Positions 49,587 through 56,726 of a DNA stretch of 56,726 bases are shown piece after piece. The notes under the pieces were generated by a model. It had not been told where the DNA came from, did not search any database, and saw only the letters and a list, made by a program, of their open reading frames with translations. Source of the stretch: Pigoraptor vietnamica (lineage: Eukaryota > Opisthokonta > Filasterea); assembly GCA_943704525.1 (NCBI GenBank), contig CALSCQ010002008.1, positions 1 to 56,726 of the forward strand. Reading direction: 5' to 3'. The position numbers were made by a program, and so were the translations under genes. Positions within the stretch are counted from its first letter, which is position 1. Each line of letters opens with the position of its first letter.

Positions 49587-52073
49587 ATGGTTGCCGCGGG
49601 GGTGAAGGGGGCCTCGGCATCCATGGACAAGAAGACGCCCCGTTCCACGCCGCTCAAGGCGAAGTCAAAAGGCAGCGGTGTCGCGAAAAGCGGCGGAGAT
49701 GCGGTTGAGAGCGCCTCTAAGAAGGGGACGCCGCGCGGTGCAGCGCTGATGGCCGCCATTAGCGAGTTGACCAATCCGAAGCCTCTTGATTTCGACCCGG
49801 AAGATGTTGTCGACGGGTCGTTTGCGGCGGTGGGGAGAGGGAGGGCCGGCGACGAAGAGGACACGTCCGAGCACGATGAGTTCGGGGCGATGCCGGCGAG
49901 TGCGCTTCGGAAACCGGCGCTTCTCGAGGACGAGGATCCCAAGTATCGCGGGCGCAAGCTGAGCCGGAGGGATCTCGAGTCCTCGGACGATGAAGGGTTT
50001 GGCGGTGCGATGGTGGGTGAGATGTCGTCCAGCGAGGAAGTGGAGGAGGAGGAGGAGGACCATCGCGGAAACCGTGGTGACCGCACGAAGCCCTCGGCAA
50101 AAGTACGATCGAACGGAAACGGTGCCGCTGGTAAAAAGGGCAAAAAGGTGGACGAGAGCGAAGAGTCTGGCGATGGCAGCGGCGAAGGGGAGGGCGAGAG
50201 CGGTGATGAAGAAGGAAGCGACGCGGGAGACATGGACGAAGGCGCCGACGGTTCTTTCGGTGACTCCGATGACCAGACGGGTGACATGGAGCTTGACGCC
50301 TCGTCAGACGACGAAGGCGAAGGGGACGAGGAGATGGGTGGCGACGACGCGGCGGTGGCGGGCGAGAGGGAACTCCTAGAGGAGTACAAGCGGTTCGCGC
50401 TCGAGGAGAAGGAGGCCGCGAGTGTGCGTGCGCTTGCGTCGGACGCGGACACCGACGTCGAGAAAGGGCGGCACGCGCGCACGCAGATTGAGGTGTACGA
50501 TGCGCTGCTGGAGGGGCGCATTCGTCTCCAGGCGCCCGCGACGCTTGCGAATCGCATGCCGCAAGGAGGCGATCGCGCTGCGTTTGCGCGGGCCGACGCG
50601 CGCGCCGAGGCGCTCTATTCAGAGTGTGTGCACGGCGTGCGGAGTGTCATTGGGTCGCTCCTCGAGCTGCAAGAGGTGGGTTGGGTGTGCGTGAGAGCGT
50701 TTTGGCTCCATTTTAAGTGTGGGAGGGGCCGCTTGCTGGCGTCATGTGCATTGCGTGTGTGCGTCGTTGGGCGTCGAGTGCGCGCACGTATGTGTGCAAG
50801 TACGCTCGTTGAGCCAACGTCGCTGCCACTCGCGCAGATCTTGTTAAAGTCAAATCCCGAGACGGCGGGCGCTGTTGCATCGCGCAAGAGGCCGCGCGAG
50901 GACGCCGACACGGAGGACATTTGGCAGTACATCCAGGAGACCGACGGCAGGTGCGCGCTTGCCGCAACAGAAGGCGCGTGTTTTCAGTGCTCGCTCAGAC
51001 ACGTTCTGTGTCGCAGGTTCGTCGCCTTTCGGGACCAGACGATCGCCAAGTGGAGCAACAAGACGCGGATCGTCGCTGGCGGCTCTGCGCTGCACGGGAA
51101 AAAGTTCAAGGCGATCAACCAGGGCGTGAGCGAACAGATTGCGCAGGCCCTCCTCGCAAAGGACCGCCTCGTGCGCAAGTCGCAGCTCAAGCGCACGCCG
51201 TTCCGCGTGCTCGGAAAGGTGCGCGTGGCTCACTGCATGCATGTGCGTGTATGTATGTGGCCATGTTTTGCGTCTATCGTGAGATGTTCGTATTGAGTGA
51301 GTGCGCAACTCGATATCAGATCTAATGGTGCATCGTATCGTGCTCTTCGCTGTTGTGGTCTCATCCTTGCGTGTGTGTGCGTGCAGCCCGAAACGGCACC
51401 TAAGGACGACAAGCCCGCGGAGAACGCTGCGGGTCCCTTTGGTGATGCCCCGGCGGACGAGCTTTCGGCGCGAAAGCGGCACGCGGACGCCGAGGAGTAC
51501 GATGAAGAGACGTTCGACGACGCCGATTTCTACCACGCGCTCCTGCGCGAACTCATCGAGCGCAAGTCTGCTGCCATGGACCCTGGTGGGGGTGCATGAC
51601 ACGTCGCGAGTGTGTGTTGATGGGGGTTCAGTGGGAGGATGTTATGTGCGGTGTGGTCCCTACGTGTTCGCTTGGTTCGAGAATGGCGTGTGCGTGACCC
51701 ATTTTTTCGTGTGCCCTGTCGCAGACGACCCAATGTCGATGGGCCGGCAGTGGCTCGAAGTGCAAAAGCTGCGCATCAAGACAAAGCGGAAGGTGGACAC
51801 GAAGGCGAGCAAGGGGCGCAAGCTCAGGTGCGGCGCTGTTCCGTGTGGTTGTGTTGGCTCTTTTGTGAGCCAAGAGAGATATGTTTTCTTCTCTGCGTAT
51901 GTGCAGTTGGTTACTGAGCACTGCCACACACTCCTTACAGGTACGAGCCGCACCCCAAAATTGTCAACTTCATGGCTCCCGTCGAATTGAGCGTCAAGAA
52001 CGAGGCTGCGCGCACCGAGCTCTTCGCGTCTCTGTTTGGGCGAATGGCGGACTCGACAGAGAAAGCAAAGTAA
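49587..52073 (+). CDS. AATF: AATF/BFR2 (Che-1) ribosome-biogenesis protein
   Basis: Six exons: 49587-50675, 50838-50950, 51017-51218, 51387-51585, 51725-51827 and 51941-52073, giving 612 residues. The first half has long Asp/Glu/Ser tracts typical of the family. The AATF leucine-zipper-like core follows ([14 protein letters not shown]...ANRMPQG), then [14 protein letters not shown]. The TRAUB domain closes the protein: [40 protein letters not shown] and VNFMAP. AATF/BFR2 belongs to the nucleolar SSU processome and is needed for 18S rRNA; the animal protein also acts in transcription. The first ATG in frame, at 49587, was chosen; the frame stays open further upstream without an ATG. Confidence 0.93.
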
Positions 52074-52518
52074 TTAAACGGGCTTATTGTAGTTCGGGCG
52101 CCAGCACCCTATTATATTTGTCACTAACAGAGTCTTCGCACATTTGCGCCTACGCCGGCTACATCGCCAAACCCTGCGACAGTCGATCGATCCTCCAGTG
52201 CGGGTCATCGCAGCCGCAAGACACTCGAAAGGGTTCTCAACACCCAGTCCTATGGCAGTGCAATGGCATCCACACACATAGGCGCACACTCTCGGCCACG
52301 TCGGTCCAAAATTCGAACCCGCGTCGCCACTAACACACGGCCCCCTGTCGCACCGAATATATCGACGACATGTGTTATTTCCGAGTGGAGGCAACAGACG
52401 TCGAAACCGCGCCCGCCACATCAGACAAAATTGGGCCAGCTCCCGCGCATAACATATAACGCGAAGCCGACGCGTCTCCTGAACGAGAAACTCAACACTT
52501 CCAAACGGTGCGACACGC
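52074..52518. other. Convergent 3' region of AATF and PRL genes
   Basis: No coding sequence is supported. Words such as gtggccgag and ggttcgaa (minus strand) resemble tRNA A and B boxes but are in the wrong order for a tRNA. Confidence 0.5.
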
Positions 52519-53354
52519 TCACGAGATAACGCAGCCCTTCCCATTGCCCCCGTGCGGCTTGTACTTTTGGAGGAACTTGAGCTGCTTCGAGTTGATCGCG
52601 CCGCGTCGTCGCTGGCGAATGTAGTCCACGACGTCTTCGGCCTCCAGACCCGCCTCGATCAGCGCCACCGCCACGAGCACCGGTGCTCTGCGCACGCACA
52701 CAAGCGGACGGTAAATCCCCAAGCACACCCACACCCTATCCAACATGAAACGTAATATTTGAGCACACGACGCAGCCTAGAAGCCCGCCCCAACAGAGGG
52801 CATGCCGATTCCCATCAACCCACCGTCCGAGACCCGCCACGCAGTGAATCGCAATGCATCCCTCCGAATCTTTCTTAAATCGGTCCTGCACGAGGTTGAG
52901 AAAGTCGTTGATGATGTTCGCCGGCGGCGCCTCTCCGTCCTGGAACGGCCAGTCCTGCAGAGACAAAAGCGCCCACCCACTCAGCCCAGAGCAGAGATCA
53001 ATCGTGCCGGCGAACACACAACATGCACACACTGACGGCATAATGTGTGCGGCTTGTCAGATTAACTCTCGAGATAGACTTCATCGTGCAATCCATACGC
53101 TCGAAGACACGCGCGACAAAGCCAAAATGGTCCAAGAGACGCCTCTGCCGCACACGCACCCAAACAGTGATGCCCTCCCGCGACAGTCGCTCCGTGTTGT
53201 ACGTCGGATCGCAGACGCGCACGACGTCCTTCACCTTATGCTTCTTCAGTTCCGCAATGTACGCGCCGAGGTTCGAGTCGCTCGGCGCGTCCATGATGAG
53301 GAACTTCATGTTCTTATGCTCGATAATCGCCGGCGGATTCGCGAGCCCCGACAT
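52519..53354 (-). CDS. PRL-type protein tyrosine phosphatase (PTP4A family)
   Basis: Three exons: 53354-53160, 52954-52824 and 52687-52519, giving 164 residues, close to the usual 160-173. The P-loop [12 protein letters not shown] has Cys103 and Arg109 and the PRL-specific Ala after Arg in place of Ser/Thr. The acid loop reads DWPFQDG, with Asp71 as likely general acid and Gln where vertebrate PRLs have a first Asp. The C-terminus is a CAAX box, CVIS, predicting farnesylation and membrane attachment. PRLs act in growth control and bind CNNM magnesium transporters in animals. The usual strongly basic stretch before the CAAX box is weak ([11 protein letters not shown]). Confidence 0.95.
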
Positions 53355-54411
53355 TTTCGACTGCAATAATAATTACGCGATGCCGCGCGTTCGCAATACC
53401 CTTCTCCACGTCGCCAGTCGGCGACGGCGATACGGTACCGCCCGTTATCCTCCTCGTTCAAGCCCAGGGGCAGTGACACAGACTACCCGTGCCGAAAAAC
53501 CGGTGACGGTCTCACGGCATTCTCCGCCGATTCGACAAGGTCGGATGAATAACCACACTTCGCTCTCAAACGAACGCAAGTGGCCGAACGGCGGCCAAAC
53601 GTCGAGGTAATAAGACTCCCTGTCGACAGGCACCGCGAAAACGCAGTTTCCCTGGCGTTTCCCTCGACGCAGTTGGGCCCACAAATCACCACCGCGAATC
53701 GCGACCCGATTACGCCCACCGCTCAGAGAACAAAACGCCCCCCTTCAATAGATTAGCGTTGGTGCATGTGGAAGAGTTATGCGTGTGCTCTTCTACGTGC
53801 AAGCCATGCGCGTGCGTGCGCGTGTTGCGTGTGTGTTGCGGGAGTGGCGTTGCAGCGCCGCGTGGATGTGTCCATCATCGCCCGCAAAAAAAACACTGGG
53901 AAAGTGGGTGACTGCCATCCGTCAAACTGTATTGAAATCGGGACATAAACTGCATGAAATCGGACCGCAGATCCAAATTGCGGTTACCTCGAGTCCCGGG
54001 CAACGCCTAACCCTCACCCATGCTTACACGACAGGTGTCCAAGGGCTAATTGCAGCCGAAAATTTAAGCGAGTTCTCGGCTCAATTAACACATAATTACC
54101 GAGTTTTCGCAAATATTTATCATTGGTCGGCGAGTTACCGTATTCAAATTTGATTGGCTGGCGCGCACGTGTGTTGTGGCTGTTTGTGTGTCCGCCACAT
54201 CTCGACAGGACACGAAATATATGGAAAAAATGCGGTGAAAAGGGGGAATCGCCTTTATGGTGCACAACAAACGCTCGGACAGCTCTGTCTTACCTCCGAG
54301 AGACTGTGCGTCTCATAATCCAAGAGTGTGTGGGGCTATTCCGAGTGTGCGTTTCGGCTAGCACTTGAGAGGGGACGCGCCAATCCTCGAGTGTATGCTA
54401 GGGCGGAAACA
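53355..54411. other. Divergent promoter region of PRL and S1P phosphatase genes
   Basis: About 1.06 kb with no supported gene. An AT-rich patch spans about 54040-54170 and overlaps ATTGG sites at 54122 and 54153 and a CACGTG at 54166. Confidence 0.5.
54122..54171. promoter_or_regulatory. Two CCAAT boxes and CACGTG upstream of S1P phosphatase
   Basis: ATTGG at 54122-54126 and 54153-54157, then CACGTG at 54166-54171, 240-290 bases upstream of the start at 54412. Confidence 0.4.
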
Positions 54412-54559
54412 ATGGAGCCGACTCTCGCCGCGCTGCGCGCAACAACTGTGCCCGACCACATCAAGTCGAAGCACCGGCGCAAGTCGCGCTTCGATTTCGG
54501 GGTGCGCAAGTGGCTTCTAGACCAGGTTCGTGAGATATTGCCTTTGCGTCTGTGTGTGA

Positions 54560-54590
<31 letters not shown>

Positions 54591-56054
54591 TGTGTGCGTG
54601 AGTGTGGGTGTGCGTGTGTTGTGTACATGTGCGTGTACGTGTGCGTACATTCGACCGCTTGTTGAGCGTGCTCCCGCCCCCCCAACACACACCCTGCTCT
54701 CGTCAGGTGAACCGCGGCACCAGCACTGTGGTAGCTTTCCAGGTGGGTTTGTGGCATTGAGGTTGTATGGTCTAGGACATTTGCATTGTAATAGCTTGCG
54801 CTCGACAACACACTTACACCTTGCATTTCTGTACGTCGTCGCAGCGCTTTTTTGGCGTCACGCCGGAGACACCGAGCGGCCATCCGCTTGTGACGGCGTA
54901 CTTTCGATTCGGCGCATCCCTCGGCCAGGAGGTGACCTTCATCCTCTTCCTCCCTTTCATCTTTTGGAATGGCCCTCTCGAGGCGTGCGTGTGGGCCATG
55001 ATGATGTGGGTCTCGAGCTACTACGTCGGCCAGGTCGTTAAGGACGTCATGCGCCTGCCGCGCCCTCCGCACCCGCCCGTCATCCGTATGGAGAAGCACT
55101 ACGACGAAGAGTACGGCCTCCCGAGCACTCACGTGATGGGCTGCACCGTCCCCTGGGCCCTCGCCATGTATGCCATTCTCACGGATGCCTGCCCGTGGTA
55201 CTACGCCGCCGGGTTTGCGGCCGCGTGGACAGTCACGGTGACGTCGTCGCGCCTCTATCTCGGCGTGCACAGCCCCGCGGACGTACTCGCCGGCGCCGGC
55301 CTTGCGGTGGCGATCTTTGCCGCCTATTACCCGTATTATGGCGATTTCAACCGGTGGGTGCTGTTCGAGCGCGCCGAGGTGCTCGTCGCCGTCCCGATGG
55401 TCGCGCTCGGCCTCCTCTCGATATACCCCGCGCCGCCCAAGTGGACCCCGGCGTATGGCGACACGTGAGTCTCCCTTCGTGTCCCATGCCGCTATGGCAT
55501 TGCTTGCACGTGTGTGTGGTGTGTGTGGGCTTCTCGGTGTGTCTGTATCTGCGCGTGCGCACGTGTTTGCGCTCTCGCTGATTCTCGTTTCGTTTATGTC
55601 GCAGGGCCATTATCGTTGGCGTGGCCACGGGCGTTATGATGGGCGTGTCTGTCGCTGACGAGAAGACGCACCTCGTGATGACGGTCGACGAGTTTCTCAG
55701 CGCGAACGTGCTCACGACGGTGGTCCGCCACCTCATGGGTGGGTGAAATTGTAAATTGCGTGCGATTTTCCTTGGCGCTATCTTCATTTTTGTGTCCATT
55801 TCTGCAAAGCGTGCCTGAAGTACTGTGAAGCTTCTAACATTTGCGTTACAGGCTACGGCACTCTGATTGCAACGCGGTTCGTCGGCAAGGCGCTCACCGT
55901 CTCTCTCTTCACGTGGCTTTCGCCCTCGAGCTCGGTCCCGTACAACCGGCGCTATGCGATCGAGATACCGTATAAGTTTGTGACATATGGCGCGATTGGC
56001 TTCAACGCCGTGTACACTGTGCCCCTCCTCAGTAAGATGCTCGGCCTGGCCTAA
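54412..56054 (+). CDS. Sphingosine-1-phosphate phosphatase-like lipid phosphatase
   Basis: Five exons: 54412-54525, 54707-54742, 54845-55464, 55605-55738 and 55852-56054, giving 368 residues. The three PAP2 motifs are complete: K-x6-R-P (Lys116, Arg123-Pro124), P-S-T-H (143-146) and S-R-x5-H-x3-D (Arg186, His192, Asp196). PSTH instead of PSGH and the sequence EKHYDEEYGLPSTH match SGPP/LCB3, which remove phosphate from sphingoid base phosphates in the ER. About eight hydrophobic segments follow a short hydrophilic N-terminus. Exon 2 is only 36 bases. Intron 1 carries a (GT)n run. Confidence 0.93.
54556..54610 (+). repeat. (GT)n repeat in S1P phosphatase intron 1
   Basis: A GT run of about 30 bases plus imperfect GT-rich sequence lies about 30 bases downstream of the first donor, again GT on the sense strand. 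Confidence 0.85.
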
Positions 56055-56502
56055 TCGGGAAAGTTTGGTCCCGATATCGCTCGGACGCGCTTGAGTTTGT
56101 GATATGAGCGCGCGCGGGGGCGGCGTATGCGTGTGTGCGTGCGTGCGCGTTGCGGCAATTTGCTCTTTTGGCCATCTGCGTCTTCCTCTCTTCCTCTCGT
56201 TCCATTGTATGTTGCGATTGAACTAAAGCTCCTTGTCTTTCTCGTGTCGTTCGTTCCCTCTACTTCCCTTGCGCGTTTTGCGCTCCCCATCATTCACACG
56301 AACACACTGGATCAGTGGCGCACTTATTGCACGTCCTCAGATATCTCACCGCTCGTAGATCTATGCGTGTTGTGCGCACGTGTGTGTTGCCGTGCTCGTG
56401 GTGCGATGTGCGCTCGCCTGCGTCTTTGCCTATCTCCACTAATGGGTCCTTGTCACAGTCCATACAGTTTTATCGCACACGCACACGCAAACGGCGCGCA
56501 CA
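56055..56502. other. Intergenic region downstream of S1P phosphatase
   Basis: This holds the 3' side of the phosphatase gene and the upstream region of the last partial gene. CT- and GT-rich stretches are present but no supported coding frame or RNA gene. Confidence 0.5.
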
Positions 56503-56726
56503 ATGGGAAGGGCAAACGGTCCCCGTTACAAGAGGATTTCGTTTTTGCATCCGGACGAAATGTCCTTGTGCGGAAGCACGATCGAGTTCATCACGATGAC
56601 CTCGGGCGCGATTGTGACGCCCTCGCCTGCGGAGAAATGGTCGTCAGAATGTGTGAACTCGTGTGCGTGTTGGCGGGTAGGAATAGGAGGGTGGTGTGAG
56701 TGTGTATGTGTGTAAAGGAAAGGGGG
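56503..56726 (+). CDS. N-terminal part of an unidentified protein
   Basis: An ATG at 56503 opens a protein-like frame (MGRANGPRYKRISFLHPDEM, then GSTIEFITMTSGAIVTPSPAEKW) that runs on past a possible donor near 56660-56665 (GTGTGA), then into GT-rich sequence. Little more than 50 residues can be trusted and no family is recognised. The gene continues outside the window. Confidence 0.35.

Noticed and set aside
49475-50557. 360-residue Ser/Pro-rich minus-strand frame
   Set aside because: Mirror of the Asp/Glu-rich AATF exon 1; composition is explained by the antisense of acidic codons.
52270-52330. tRNA A- and B-box-like words on the minus strand
   Set aside because: The B-box-like word comes before the A-box-like word, and no cloverleaf can be drawn.

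Overview
This is a nuclear segment from a unicellular or otherwise compact-genome eukaryote. Seventeen genes can be modelled in full or nearly so, and partial genes lie at both ends. Sixteen of the complete genes are split by GT-AG introns, about 98 in my hand count. The DNA is GC-rich, intergenic gaps run from about 0.2 to 1.2 kb, and the gene set is typical of eukaryotes: 20S proteasome subunit, cohesin, one-polypeptide acetyl-CoA carboxylase, CAAX-tailed PRL phosphatase. I cannot name the organism. An opisthokont-, apusomonad- or amoebozoan-like protist would fit; land plants and kinetoplastids would not.

Layout, left to right: C-terminus of an unknown gene (+); F-box-like gene with two frame breaks (-); large mitochondrial PPR-type protein (-); proteasome alpha subunit PSMA1 (+); ribosome-biogenesis protein RRP7 (-); equilibrative nucleoside transporter (+); a putative Scm3/HJURP-like centromeric histone chaperone (+), tail to tail with the cohesin kleisin RAD21 (-); BFR1-like coiled-coil protein (+); an HSP70 lacking the EEVD tail (-); type II membrane glycosyltransferase-like protein (+); ABCB-type half transporter (+); a group 3 LEA-like repeat protein with a mitochondrial presequence (-); 2,400-residue acetyl-CoA carboxylase in 29 exons (-); dCMP deaminase (-); AATF/BFR2 (+); PRL-type phosphatase (-); sphingosine-1-phosphate phosphatase-like enzyme (+); N-terminus of an unknown gene (+).

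The genes are mostly unrelated housekeeping functions: chromosome segregation (HJURP-like, RAD21), ribosome biogenesis (RRP7, AATF), lipid metabolism (ACC, S1P phosphatase), nucleotides (ENT, dCMP deaminase) and proteostasis or stress (PSMA1, HSP70, LEA). No operon-like organisation or defence system is seen. The most unusual items are the candidate HJURP/Scm3 protein with a C-terminal cysteine cluster, the mitochondrial LEA protein with a possible internal non-mitochondrial start, the EEVD-less HSP70, intronic (GT)n tracts that always lie as GT on the sense strand, and a recurring CCAAT plus CACGTG pair in six upstream regions.

Gene models were built by joining reading frames at GT/AG sites so that frame and family similarity were both kept. 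All exon sums are divisible by three except in the broken F-box gene.
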